Counted from the stretch's first letter, positions 10,284 through 21,127 are shown. The stretch is DNA of 64,000 nt from Puccinia triticina (GCF_026914185.1 NC_070568.1:5228001-5292000), one strand, 5' to 3'. Translations and numbers: made by a program. The notes: generated by a model not told the origin, from the sequence alone.

Positions 10284-11747
10284 TTATAAACTACACGCTT
10301 CACAGTCTATGGTGGAGTAGCTACAGTTAAACATTTTAGCTAGTGCTTCTCGGCTAGGGTGTCCCGCTCGCCTATGAAGCAATCGAGGATCAATGCTTTG
10401 TTTGGCTAGAGAATTCGAAGATGTAGACGAACCTTGCACCACGAGCGATGATACAGTCGTGGAACTTGATGGCTGAATAGCAGCCGCTTGACAGACAAAG
10501 ATGTTGCTTTGAATCTGCGCATTGAAGAGAATGACGTTCTTCACAGAATCCTTGACGAAGTATTTTGAACCGTCACGACGAATCAAATCACAGTTGCTGC
10601 TGGAGAGTCGAGCAAGACTCAAAAGAGCATGAGTCAAACTGGGTACGTGTAAAGCTTTTACCGTAAAAAGTTTGCCGTTGTCGCTTTTGATTTTGATTAA
10701 ACCGCGACCTTTGACCGGCAAGAATTGACCACTAGCTACATTGACCGTTGAATTGAAGCTTTCATATTCGGAAAAATATCGACGATCGGAAAACATATGA
10801 TCTGAGCAACAGCTGTCAAGAAAGATCAACGCGTTGTTTTGAACGACTGCCAATGCTCGCGGATCCGATACACAAACATAAACACCACTAATGTCTTCGG
10901 AGGTTACAGCGTTAGCTTTCTTTGCTTTCGCCAAGAGTTGACGCTTTTTGTAAGCTTCTGGCGCCTTGTTGGGATAAAGCTTATAGCAATTCGCTTTTGA
11001 GTGTCGAGCATTCTCATTGTGACACCCGTCCTGACAGTTGATGGATACGGTTTTTAAAGCAGCTTCAGATTTAATGGTAACTGAATCCGAGTCAGTAGAA
11101 GTGTTGACGTTACTCAAACTTAAAGATTTAGAGTTGAGATATTGTTTAACTGTGTCGATATCGATTGGAATCTTATTTAAGAGAAGATCTTTAGTACTCT
11201 CAAGCTTGGGAGGAAGAAGATTGACAAGGTACTCCGCTAGAAGATGTTCATCAAGAGTACGTTTTTCCAATTTGACAATTTGAATGCCAACCGAACGAAT
11301 ATGAGAAAGCCCCAAATCGATATCGGTAAGGAATTTTTCCAAAGATGAGGTATACCTGATCTTAAGGAAATCTTGATAAACCACCAATTGATTCTGAGCA
11401 GATGCCGATTGAAAATGCGCAATCAAAGCTTTCCAAATCAGATGAGGTTCCTTTTTGTTTTCTTCGGTGATAAACTTAGCGTAGTTTTCTACTCCTAAGT
11501 TTCGTCCTAGAATACCAGCCGCGACTCCCTTTTGAAGTTTAAGAGTAGCCTTGGCGATAGGATCCCTCTCGGTGGTGACCAAGTCAGATAATAAGTGATC
11601 ATCAACACCCTTCTCCAAGCAAAACGAGAACATGACGTTACGCCAGTCATCGAACGTAGTTCTTGTGAGAAGAGGAAGGCGATGAATCGCTTTATCGGTC
11701 ATTGCGTATACGAAGAAAGAGTTTGATGAGGTTGCAGATTTAAGCAC
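10284..11747 (-). CDS. copia gag and protease
   Basis: This 487-aa frame starts just downstream of the 5' LTR and primer site. Residues ~25-240 look like a gag of the UBN2/copia type (LTRTTFDDWRNVMFSF near the start). A short Cys/His region (CQDGCHNENARHSKANC) stands in for the zinc knuckle. The protease site reads FLDSCCSDHM, where copia elements normally have DSG, so the Gly is replaced by Cys. It ends with LLHRRAGHPSREALAKMF and CEACSL, the integrase zinc-binding H..H..C..C motif, just before the in-frame stop. Confidence 0.88.
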   Translation of the reverse strand: MLKSATSSNSFFVYAMTDKAIHRLPLLTRTTFDDWRNVMFSFCLEKGVDDHLLSDLVTTERDPIAKATLKLQKGVAAGILGRNLGVENYAKFITEENKKEPHLIWKALIAHFQSASAQNQLVVYQDFLKIRYTSSLEKFLTDIDLGLSHIRSVGIQIVKLEKRTLDEHLLAEYLVNLLPPKLESTKDLLLNKIPIDIDTVKQYLNSKSLSLSNVNTSTDSDSVTIKSEAALKTVSINCQDGCHNENARHSKANCYKLYPNKAPEAYKKRQLLAKAKKANAVTSEDISGVYVCVSDPRALAVVQNNALIFLDSCCSDHMFSDRRYFSEYESFNSTVNVASGQFLPVKGRGLIKIKSDNGKLFTVKALHVPSLTHALLSLARLSSSNCDLIRRDGSKYFVKDSVKNVILFNAQIQSNIFVCQAAAIQPSSSTTVSSLVVQGSSTSSNSLAKQSIDPRLLHRRAGHPSREALAKMFNCSYSTIDCEACSL

Positions 11748-11749
11748 CC

Positions 11750-11767
11750 ACTGGGCTCATAACCTAA
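11750..11767 (-). other. copia primer binding site (initiator-Met half tRNA)
   Basis: The plus strand reads ACTGGGCTCATAACCT just before the 5' LTR. This is the anticodon stem-loop of initiator tRNA-Met, so the element's RNA is complementary to an internal tRNA segment, as in Drosophila copia and yeast Ty-type half-tRNA priming. The same motif lies next to the LTR of the TRIM at 55224. It is not a tRNA gene, because no acceptor or T arms are present. Confidence 0.75.
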
Positions 11768-12305
11768 TGAACTCAGACTTTTAGAAGGTAGCGATATAAG
11801 TATCTACACTTGATACGACTTGAGCACCAACGACACACTAACCTTTTAGAAGGTAGCAATATAAGTATCTACACTTGATACGACTTGAGCACCGAAGACA
11901 CACTAACCTGATCGTAGCGATGAGTGTTAGTGTTGTAGCTGTTGAGAACTATGAGTTGATTTGCATTACTCTTACACACCTTTTAGAAGGTAGCGATATC
12001 GATATAAGTATCTACACTTGATACGACTTGAGCACCGACGACACACTAACCTAAACAATGAGAAGAGTTGTTAAGAAAAGGGATACAATGAAGTGAGATA
12101 TCCTAATGAGTAACAGACCTGATCGTAGCGATGAGTGTTAGTGTTGTAGCTGTTGAGAACTATGAGTTGATTAAGGAAAAGAGCCGATACATAATTGGAG
12201 CGGACATTTAAAGGATCAACTAGGTTTCGGAACAACTGCGGCACAACTGGTAAGAGTAACAAAGCGTAAAAATGGAAAGGACCCCGGACGACTACTGTAA
12301 GTTCA
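11768..12305 (-). repeat. copia 5' LTR (538 bp)
   Basis: It is the same family as 7162-7628. It is longer by 71 bases: one extra ~65-bp internal repeat unit (three copies in all, at about 11779, 11843 and 11981) plus a 6-bp duplication in GCGATATCGATATAAG. Confidence 0.9.
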
Positions 12306-12724
12306 ATAGAAGGGACATGATGCACACCCATCATGACCCCATGTCACATGTTCATTGGGATCCGACAGACTTGGAAGAACAAGTCTATTGATGGCTGTAA
12401 TTTGAATGTGAGAAAGTGAGGGTTGGGAGTACGCCAAGTTTATTGCACCCAGATCATGATGTATAAAATGGCATTGCTGGTTTCTTTTCTCCAAGGAAGC
12501 AGTAGTAGTTTCGAGCAAGAATCCTGCGCGCCACGCCGAACCAGGTGTCCGACACTGCCACCACAGCCATACTCACACACAGACACGATTCTACGATCCA
12601 CGAGATCCCCAGAATTGCGAGCGGAAGATAAGGAAAGATGCCAATCATCTGAGTCGCGCTCCCGAGGCTCTGGCTCACCGCTCGCGTTTCAGCCGGACCC
12701 GCTATTCGTCCGACAAGCCAGCCA

Positions 12725-13080
12725 AGGACGCGAACAAGACCTTATTAGGTTTGCGGGCGACCGAGTCGCCGCTCAAGCGATTAGCGGTCGCAGAGACACT
12801 CCTCGCAGCCCGAGCTTCCTTCGCCTCCTCTTCTTATTGTTGTCTGGCGGCGGCCTTGGCTTGCAGAAGTTTTGCGCGCTCGCTGTGGGGCCGGTCGCGC
12901 TCTTTAAGCCTCTCCTTGAGCATCCTATTCCACTCCGTATTGCTACTAGCCTGGCTCCATTCGAGGTCCTCAGGCTCGGCGAGTGGGCAGGGTGTCTTAG
13001 CCTTTCCGATCCAGTTCCATTGGTTCGGGTTCCTGACCATAGTGCGTCGGAAGACGTTGCGGACGAGCCGGGAGGAGTTC
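12725..13080 (-). pseudogene. gene fragment with an in-frame stop
   Basis: On the minus strand a frame from about 13080 reads through MVRNPNQWNWIGKAK and an Arg/Lys/Glu-rich helical stretch (EWNRMLKERLKERDRP), stops at TAA near 12834, and continues in frame as EEEAKEARAARSVSA for about 35 more codons. This looks like an old coding sequence broken by one stop. I do not recognise the family. It could be a gag-like remnant or the tail of a host gene cut by the duplication. Other frames here are open only because the region is GC-rich. Confidence 0.35.
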
Positions 13081-13253
13081 GTAGGGCATGAGATGAGCCT
13101 CGGACGTGCCTGCCCGTCCGAGAGCGCGTGTTGATGGGTTCGGATGGAAAGTCGGCACTAAGCACTCCCGAGTGCGTGTAAGTCACGACGATTCCCCGGG
13201 AAGGCAAGGCTGGTTCGTGTTGGTTAGAGGGGCGGGTCTCGCCAGCTTTTATC

Positions 13254-13391
13254 ATGAGCACTTATGCTTACGAGGAGGATGAGCTGGTTCGTGAAAATGA
13301 AGAGGATCACTTGGCGACCTTCACGCTGGACTTTTATTTCATCGCTCACGGTGCTCCTGTCTGCCAAGAGTACTTGGAGAATGGCTTATAA
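13254..13391 (+). CDS. small ORF upstream of secreted gene copy 2
   Basis: This 45-aa ORF is the partner of 5186-5383. It starts MSTYAYEEDELVREN and ends EYLENGL. Relative to the partner, an in-frame block in the middle is missing. Homology between the two duplicated blocks begins only a few bases before this ATG. It is either a leader ORF of the gene at 13810 or a relic. Confidence 0.35.
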   Translation: MSTYAYEEDELVRENEEDHLATFTLDFYFIAHGAPVCQEYLENGL

Positions 13392-13809
13392 CCGACCCCT
13401 TTTTCTTCCTCTTAACAATCCTCATCCCCTCATCCAAAGCCTGTTTCCTGTACACATTTCAAGTGCATTTTCCCTCTCCTGTCTATCATCTTCGGCTTTG
13501 TCGGCTAGCCGTCGACTCTTATCCATCTGGTTTATTTCCTGTTATCAACAACCCTCGGAACTTTGAAAGTTAAACCGCTTGTTAGAAACAAACTTGTAGC
13601 ATCCAGCGGAACCTCTGGACCCGGCAACTGACTTTGACAGTCTTTCTCCGTGAATCTTTGCATACTTCGCAATCAGCCGCAACAAGACCCGCGTTCCTCG
13701 AACAAGCTTCCTGTTAGTCATTTTCTTTTCAATCCACGTCCCGTCCCGTCTCATTCTTCGACTTCATGCTTACCAGTGTCCATTGCGATTCTAGAACTTT
13801 TAGCAAAAG

Positions 13810-14436
13810 ATGTTGAAGATGAACTTCAGCTTGATGATGTTCATCAGTCTTACAGTCATTACTGTTGGAGTTTTCACTTCCCCACTAAGCCAGGATACTC
13901 AACCGACGACTAGCGCTCCCTACACCCCCGGCAACGCTCGTCGAGCGAGCGGTAATCGAATGGTCAGACGCATGGTCCCCGGGCCTGGCGCGGGTCTCAA
14001 TGCGGCGACTGGTCTCGTTGGGGCTGCTCTCGGAGGACCCGGACCCCGACCCATTGATACTTTTGCCGCCGCCCCGTTCGATGGCCCGCCTCCGGTTGGC
14101 GCAGTCGTGGTCCCCGGTGGCCCTGCCGGCAGCGTCGGAGGAGGAGCAGCTGGTAGCGCGACCGATGTCAATGCAGACGCTGCTGCTCACGCCAAGGCAA
14201 ACGGTCCACATGGAACAGGTTCAGCCGGCGCAAAAGGCACAGCTGATGCCGCCGCCGGAAGCTCTGGACGCGGTGCCGGCAAGTCGGCCGCAAGCGCAGC
14301 CGCGGCTGCCCATGCCAAGGCCAATGCCCAAGGGGCTGTCGATGCAAACAGCTCCTCGGCCAGCAAATCCTCCTCCTCTTCCAACTGGAAACGCCAGTCA
14401 CGAAAATTTTCTCCTCAAACTAACTTCGGGCCTTGA
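13810..14436 (+). CDS. secreted Gly/Ala-rich protein, copy 2
   Basis: This 208-aa protein is a paralogue of 5712-6383. The signal peptide is residues 1-~24 (core MMFISLTVITVGVF), then a Thr/Ser spacer and dibasic VRR directly before MVPGPGAG. This gives a likely kexin site conserved with copy 1. The body is Gly/Pro-rich, then Ala/Asn/Lys-rich, and ends SSSASKSSSSS plus about 20 extra residues (NWKRQSRKFSP..) that copy 1 lacks. Deletions in the Pro/Gly and Ala blocks relative to copy 1 are all in frame. Function is unknown; both are probably secreted. Confidence 0.75.
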   Translation: MLKMNFSLMMFISLTVITVGVFTSPLSQDTQPTTSAPYTPGNARRASGNRMVRRMVPGPGAGLNAATGLVGAALGGPGPRPIDTFAAAPFDGPPPVGAVVVPGGPAGSVGGGAAGSATDVNADAAAHAKANGPHGTGSAGAKGTADAAAGSSGRGAGKSAASAAAAAHAKANAQGAVDANSSSASKSSSSSNWKRQSRKFSPQTNFGP

Positions 14437-16133
14437 CACCTTTCTTCGTCGCGACAGAAGCTTGTGCCAATTTTGTTTCAGATTGTAGCTCTACCCGCCG
14501 TGTCGTTCTTCAATCCCATCTATCCTCTTTTCTCACCTAAGTATGTAACCAAGAGTTGTATTTATCTGTAAATAACATCCTCAGATGCTTGTCATCTCCC
14601 TCATGTTTTGTTTGAGCGTTGTACTGTGTCCGCAATGTCGGTGACAGGATTTTGACCCTGCAGATATCTATCCACGCAACAAGAATCCATGATTTCGCTG
14701 TTTTTACTGTGTGGTCAGAAGCAAGGCAGCAGGCCCACTATCCAGACTGAATGTTGTAGCATAGAGTGTCAAGTTGGCGGCTCTGGAACTACCAGTCACC
14801 TGGCTCCCTGATGTCCCACCACTGCAGCCATTTTGGGAGTTGTTGCCAATACCTCTGCAAGCTTTTGGGAGTCATTGGCCAATGTGTGGGAGTCGTTTTT
14901 CCAAGCCTCAAGAAAGAATAGCAAAACCACCAGGAAAGTGCTCAAGGCTCAGCCTCAGGCCAGAGAATTCAAGCCCCTCCGCCAAGCCATTGGCCAATAG
15001 CCCCAAGGAACTGAGTTAAGTTAGTGCTGGGTTCTCATAATGGATTCACGGTTGGACAAGGGTGATATCCAAGGCTGGTGCTTGTTTACTGAGCATATCC
15101 TTACAAGCAACCAGCAGCTTGACCAAACTTGTGGAAGTCCCTCTTCTGCAGGGGGGGGGGGGGGGGGCAGCCCTGGTTGTGGAGCGCCCCCTCCAAAGGA
15201 GGGACTTGAGTCTAAAACCAACTTACAACCACATCACGGTTGGCCAGTTTTGGTGTAGCCAGCTTTTGGACAGCTTCACCTCCTGTACATCCATCTCACC
15301 GGAGGTGAAAAGTTGGGTTGGAGATAGAGGAGGATGGTGCGGACCTCCTGATCCATTTTTGAAAAGAAAATATTGAAAATTGGACCAGCAGGAATTTTGG
15401 CAAGATCACAAACATCTGAAAATCTGACTCTTCAAGATTGAACTGAAGTTGATTCTTGGCTTCTCAATCAGGATCCCTCCTTCACAAAATTCCTCCAAGA
15501 TTTTTCTATTTTACAGCCATTCTTGAAAAGCTTGCGGGCTCAAGGCCAAAAAAGGTTTTTTTTTTATTTCAGCCACAGGCCTGCACAGCTTCACTGTACA
15601 GGCAGTCAAAACCCCTTTGTGTGGCTGTTTGGCTTGACAAGGGTGCTGCGCTGACCACAGGGAAGGGGACACCAGGGGGGAAAGTGTTGCACTCTCTAGA
15701 GAGTGCCTGGCCTTAATTTTGTATGTTGTGTTGTCTGATGTGAGTTCAATGTTAAATTTACCTCTAGGTTCAATTTCTTCCCAACACAATTGTAACTGGA
15801 GTTCAAGTCTTTGTGAAATGATGTGTAACTCAATTCCAGCACACAAACATCTCTCTGCTGAAGTTTTGCGTTTGTTTCATCATGATTACAATTGCAGAAG
15901 TGAGCTTTATTGCACACAATTCTTAAATCCCAACGCAAATCACAGTATGGGTAGCACCATTTTTCTTGTAGACTGATCATCTTACATCTTTTCCCCCACC
16001 ATTTTCCATTAATTTTCTTTTATGTGTAGAATTTGTTCATCACAGGTCCCTTTGTTTCCATGTGTATGGTGCAACAAAATGGTGTGTATTTCTCTCATAA
16101 AATGGTGCTAAATTATCACTGGCTGTTATTTGA
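14437..16133. other. intergenic repeats
   Basis: No gene is supported. The 3' flank of copy 2 runs to about 14700. A 17-base G run lies at 15151-15167. A block near 15580-15720 (CACTCTCTAGAGAGTGC, GGCCTGCACAGCTTCACTGTACAGG) is related in inverted form to 4665-4720 and 22385-22430, so these are dispersed repeat pieces. ORFs on either strand are inconsistent between copies. Confidence 0.5.
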
Positions 16134-17555
16134 GGCCCCGTTTGGCCGCGCGATGTTATATGATAAATTGTGTATCACTTTACATGACACATGTAGCCAG
16201 GTTGAAGTTGTCATAGAAACAATAAAACCAAGACAACACTCATAACATGTGTGTTTGGTGCAGCCACATAAATTTTTCTTGCAAGTCCAGTTATTACTGC
16301 ACTCATCATTCCCAACTAGCTACCATACATGGCTCCATCAAACAATCAATAATCTCTACAACAAACCCACAAGCAACGAAAAATCAGATGCAAGAAAATG
16401 ATTATGGAGTTCAGCTCGTGATGACCAATTGATTGGTTATCGAGAGCTGAACTCCCGGTCATCGAGAGCTGAACTCCTCTTCGATGAAAGGTCCATGAAG
16501 AGCGTTCTGCTCTCGATGACCGGTTGATCGGTCATTGAAGAGGACTTCTTCACCTCTTGATGTCCAATCAACCGGTCATCAAAGAGGACTTCTTGACCTT
16601 GCAACCGGTCATCAAGAGCTGAACTCCTCCGGATGGCAGGTTGAACTGGTCATCCGTTCAGATCTCGATGACCGGTTGATCGGTCATCGAAGAGGACTTC
16701 TTCACCTCTTGATGACTGATCAACCGGTCATCAAGAGCTGAACTCCTCTGGATGGCCAGTCAAACCGGTCATCCAGAGGGCTTCAGCTCTTGATGACCGG
16801 TTGATCGGTCATCAAAGAGGATCCTCGTCGAACTGGTCATCCAAGGGGATCCTCTGGATAGCCGGTTGAACCGGTTATCCAGAGGGCTTCAGCTCTTGAT
16901 GACCGGTTGATCGGTCATCAAGAGCTGATCAACTCCTCTCGGTGACCGGTCAACCGGTCATCGGAGGACACAACCTCTTGATGACCTGTTGACTGGCCAT
17001 CGAGAGGTGAAGTGGTTGACTGGCCATCGAAGAGGACACAACCTCTCGATGACCGGTCATCCAGACTCCAGAGGTTATGTCCTCTTTGATGACCGGTTGG
17101 CCGGTCATCGAGTGGGTCTGTCCTCTTAAATGACCGGTTGACCGGTCATCAAGAGGATGACCAAGAGGGTTTGTCCTCTTCAATGACTGGTTGAAGCGGT
17201 CATCAAGAGGTGAAGTCCTCTGGATGGCCGGTCAAACCGGTCATCCAAAGGTTGTGTCCTCTTTGATGACAGGTAGACCAGTCATTGAGGTGTTGTGTCC
17301 TTCTTGATGACCAAATGATTAGTCATTGAGAGGTGTAGCTTGGAGACCCAACGAGTGGATTTATCACCCAAAAATACAGGTCCAGACCTCTATTTCCAAA
17401 ATGTTGGGGATGATAAATTTTCAGTCATGCGAGGTCATGTCTTTTATGATATTACTGGCTGCCACAAACACCAAATAAGTGGCTGTTATACCCCGGGCAA
17501 CCCCCGTTATAAATTGCCCGATTTATCACATCACCTCGCGCGGCCAAACGGGGCC
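16134..17555. mobile_element. Harbinger-like TIR element filled with a palindromic array
   Basis: The ends are GGCCCCGTTTGGCCGCGCG and its complement, with imperfect inversion for about 40 bases. Flanks are TGA (left) and TAA (right), so a TWA duplication is possible but changed by one base. The ~900-base interior is the array described separately. It encodes no transposase. Confidence 0.6.
16425..17340. repeat. palindromic GATGACCGGT repeat array
   Basis: There are many diverged copies of TGATGACCGGTTGATCGGTCATC-like short palindromes with spacers such as GAGGACTTCTTCACC and GAGCTGAACTCC. The core is self-complementary (GATGACC..GGTCATC), so neighbouring copies can pair in either direction. 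Spacers vary in length, so it is not a CRISPR array. A sister array occupies 55790-57730 and a more diverged one 21400-22330. Confidence 0.85.
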
Positions 17556-17885
17556 TAAAGACTTCTGCACGGTGTCCTTTCTGGATCCAGACCACTTGAA
17601 ATCGTTGGCCATGGGCCAGCAGCAGTGACACAAATATGTGAGGAAAAGTGTTAAAAAAATTGTGTCTGGGGGTTTGAAGGTTGTCACAAGTGAACTATGG
17701 ACGCGTGGGGAAACACAGATTGGCCTAACATCCCCCTGTTTCCCCGGGGAGGGTTGATTTTCTTATGTAATGTCCACCCTTATATTTGGGCAAACATTGG
17801 GGTGGACATGGTTAAAATATCACACTTTTCCCCGGACTTGATGAACAGTGGTTTTTGTTCATTGCGCTGGGAGGTACCTTCTCAT
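17556..17885. other. intergenic, no gene seen
   Basis: It contains a hairpin-like pair (TGTCCACCC at about 17770 and GGGTGGACA at about 17800) also found at 21537-21575 on the other side of the hAT element. Its last 8 bases are the hAT target duplication. Confidence 0.5.
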
Positions 17886-18327
17886 CAGGGCATAGCGCGG
17901 TGGTATTCGACGCCTTTTTTGGGCCCCTCGAATACTGATTCGTCAAATATTCGAGTATTCGCAGATATTCGACGGACAAACTTCCAAAATGCACTAAAAC
18001 CACCAAAAAATGACATTTTTGGTGTTTTTGACTTATTTTGGGTACTTTTGAATTGGTGTGTCCTGGTCTGGGTATGGGTGTCTTTTTTGGGCGAAAAAAA
18101 ACCAGGTGGTACCCGGGTCTACTCATTGCATCTCTACTTCATGGTCATGTATTTCATTTTTATTCATAGCTATAATGCTATTTCAAGTGTCTCATACTTC
18201 ATTTCATTTTTGTTCATAGCTATTTAAAGTTTCTTATACTTCATGTATGATTTCCAGCCCAATCAGACACATATATTCATTTGATGAGAAAAAAAAATGA
18301 AAGAAAAAAGCATAGTAGAAGTGGAAA

Positions 18328-20761
18328 CTACTCATAAATTTTGAGAGAACTGGAAGCAATATCAACCAGATTGCCACGGAGCCAAGACCTCATACACATG
18401 TTTGATTCAACAGAGTCACCTGAGAGAGAAACACGTTTTACTGTAACTAAATTACCGGACTGAGAGAAGACACGCTCGCTTGCTGCTGAACTGGCCGGAA
18501 TTGCAAGGTAGTCCTTTGCAATCGCTGAAAGAGTTGGAAGTAGATGCTGATTCTCCTTCCACCAAGTGATAATGTCTTTCTCAAATGGCGGTTCGGGCAT
18601 TTGCAGATAGGTCAAGATTTTGTCGGTTGCAGATGGCTTTGAAATCTTCTTATAGCTTTGTAACGGGTGGAATTGATACTTCCCTTTTTTCTGATTGGAA
18701 ACTGATTCGGATTCTGTCGCCGAAGAGCTTCCTTTGGCCTTCTTGACTGGAATTTTTGAAGAGTATTCTTGTAAAGCTTCTCGTAAAACCTTCATTGCCT
18801 CGTCTTTAAACTGAATCTGGGTCTCGGCATTTGCATCAACATCATCATTGTCAGTGTTGAATCCTCGTTGTTCAAAAAGAGCAAACTTGAAGCGTGGATC
18901 CAAAACGACGGCAAGGATAGAGTGGTGGGAGTGGACGGAATAGTATCCCTGAAGCTTCTCAAGAGCAACATCTGCAGCTTCAACCATGATCAATCTTGAT
19001 GGACGTTGGGATTTAGTGAATTTCTTCAATGTTTCGTTGCAGTGGTCCATCAGGGCCTTGTACCATGGGATGACAATCGTCAGAGTTGCGTAGGATTCGC
19101 CTTGGGTGTCGACCAATGCCTGCTGAAACTTCTCCAAAAATTCATGAATCCACTCGAACAGGTTCCAATCATCGTCATTTATTGGATCCTATTATATAGA
19201 ACATAATACATGACATTAGCAATCAAGGTCTAACTGAAAGGCTAAAATGAATACTGACCATCTCTCGAGCTTTCTTATTGTTAGTCTCCCGCACCGCATC
19301 GATAACTTGATGTTTGCCGGAGCTCGTTTTTGCCTTCTTCTTCTTAGATTTCGACTTCTTTTTTGGATCCTTTTGACTAGCTCGGTGGTTTTTCTTGTAT
19401 GAAGAAATAAGGTCGTCGATTGCTGGTCTTTGAACAAGAGCTAGATCGAGCATATCAAACGTTGAATTCCAGCGGGTGGCGTTGTTGATGATTGGTTTTG
19501 ATTGTTTGACTTCGTTATCCTTGCAGAGACCTTGAAAGATGCCAAAGACTTGATCAGACTGTCGGATATGTAAAATAACTGTTCGGAGTTTAGTCAAGGA
19601 AGTCTCAACAACTTTGAGAACTTCATTTGCCGCGAGGTTGAGGATGTGCGCGAAACATCGGATGTGAGCTTCAGGAGAATCCAAGAGTTTTGTAGTGAGG
19701 GCAGTCTCAATAAACTTGTCGTTGTTTGAGGCATTGTCCAAAGTGATGGATATAATTCGCTTCCCGAGATATGAGAGATCGATGTCTTCACTTGATTGAG
19801 CATCATCATCCACAGGAGATCCTGTTTGGCTATTTGAATTGTTATCAGAGGCATTGGATGAGTCGGATTTGTCCGTGTCGTCAGAAGTATCAGCAATGTG
19901 GATTGATTTTCTTTTGTTTGAAGTTGAGCTGAGTTCGGAATGGCAAAAAAACTCCTCCAAGATCTGGAGGATTTTGTCGTGGATGTTGGCACCGGTGTGC
20001 TTTTCTCGGAAGGGTTTGAATCCAATGGTTGCTGAAATTGGATTCCATTCTTTGGAGATGAAATGGCATGTGAGTGAGATATAAGGGGTTCCGCCAGCTG
20101 AGGACCAGATGTCGGTCGTGAAAGAGAAGCGATCGGATGCATTTCGCAGGAATCTCAATACTGTAGGCTTACTATCGGCATAAAGTGCCTTGATTCGCCG
20201 AGAAACAGTATGTTCGCTAAAGACTGTGATCCCCGGGTCAAGTCCATGAATCAATTTGAGGAATTTCGGACTTCTTACTTTTGAGTAAGACAGCTGGTCT
20301 TCAATGATCCAGTCGAGCAGATGAGTGTTGAAATTGGACTGGCGAGACTGGAGCATGATCTTTTGAAGAGGACCTGTGGCTTTAGATTTAGGCATCAACG
20401 ACGAGGGCTGGGCAGCGGTCCCAGCGGACGGGGTACCAGAGCTTTGAGGAGGTTCAATGCCTTCTTTGGTATTCTCGGCAACTTCGAGGGCGAGTTTCCA
20501 TTCGCCAGGATGCTTACGAGCAATGTGGTTCACAAAGTTCGTCTTTGTCGTCTTATTTGCCACGAGCGCTTTGCCGCATTGATCGATCAAGCAGATTCGT
20601 TTTCCTTTTGAATCAGGAGCCCCGAAGAAAGAGATCGCTGTCTCTGATTGGTTAACACCGGTCGATTTACGTCGCTGGGCAGTGAGAAGAACTCCTGGCG
20701 ATGATGACGGATAAGTAGATTTGCTTTTTGGCGGGGGATCATCTCCATCGGTGGCAGCCAT
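18328..20761 (-). CDS. hAT transposase (BED finger, dimerisation domain)
   Basis: Two exons: 20761-19259 and 19188-18328, with a 70-bp intron (donor GTCAGT, acceptor TAG). The product is 787 aa. Residues ~40-95 are a BED-type zinc finger (CLIDQCGKAL...NHIARKH). The middle carries the hAT RNase-H-like core (FTTDIWSSAGGTPYISLT, ITLDNASNNDK, IRCFAHILNLAANEVL). The C-terminus is the hAT dimerisation domain (WWKENQHLLPTLSAIAKDYLAIPASSAASERVFS). No stop or frameshift is present. The start at 20761 follows a pyrimidine tract and AG, so an upstream non-coding exon is likely, with a donor at about 20881. Confidence 0.93.
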
Positions 20762-20810
20762 GATTCTAGGCTCTACCTGAAAAAAAAACAACAACAGAAA
20801 TGTGATAAGG

Positions 20811-21127
20811 ATTCCAATTAGCCACTACCGTTCCGATTTGATCTTGCTTTGGTAGAGATTAAAGGAAAATAAGAACTTACCTCTAGTCGCTGGCCACTCA
20901 GGAGTCGCTGATTGTCTGGCTCTTAGTCGGTGGTGGCCGTCGACTCGTGAGTCGTCACTGGTCAGTGTGGGGATTCCAATTAGCCAATATCCGATTCGAT
21001 CTTGCTTTAGTAGAGATTAAAGGAAAAGAAGAACTTACCTGGTCCTCTAGTCGCTGGCCACTCAGGAGTCGCTGATTGTCTGGGTCTTAGTCGGTGGTGG
21101 TCGTCGACTCGTCACTGGTCAGTGTGG
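20811..21127. repeat. two-copy tandem repeat in the hAT leader
   Basis: About 155 bases starting GATTCCAATTAGCCA are repeated (20811-20970 and 20971-21127) with few changes. Each copy carries, on the minus strand, an AGGTAAGTTCTT splice-donor-like site. It lies upstream of the transposase start and could supply alternative 5' exons. A shorter duplication, TGATATCAGCAGCCCCGGGG, follows at about 21140-21190. Confidence 0.8.

Larger units (their letters stand above)
7162..12305 (-). mobile_element. Ty1/copia LTR retrotransposon, broken
   Basis: It lies on the minus strand. The LTRs are 7162-7628 (3' LTR) and 11768-12305 (5' LTR), both running from TGAACT to AGTTCA. A purine-rich tract lies just inside the 3' LTR (complement of 7629-7641) and a primer site lies just inside the 5' LTR. 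Gene order is gag-protease, integrase, reverse transcriptase, RNase H, which is the copia order. An in-frame TAA separates gag-protease from integrase, and a frame change separates integrase from RT, so this copy cannot make a full polyprotein. The 5-bp flanks do not match (GGTAA versus ATAGA), so no target duplication is visible. Confidence 0.92.

Noticed and set aside
12773..13261. 162-aa minus-strand ORF
   Set aside because: Another frame of the same stretch (with EWNRMLKERLKERDRP) looks more protein-like; this one is Arg/Ser/Pro-rich from GC bias.
16425..17340. Regular repeats resembling a CRISPR array
   Set aside because: Units are palindromic, of changing length and orientation, with no uniform spacers and no cas genes, in a eukaryotic genome.
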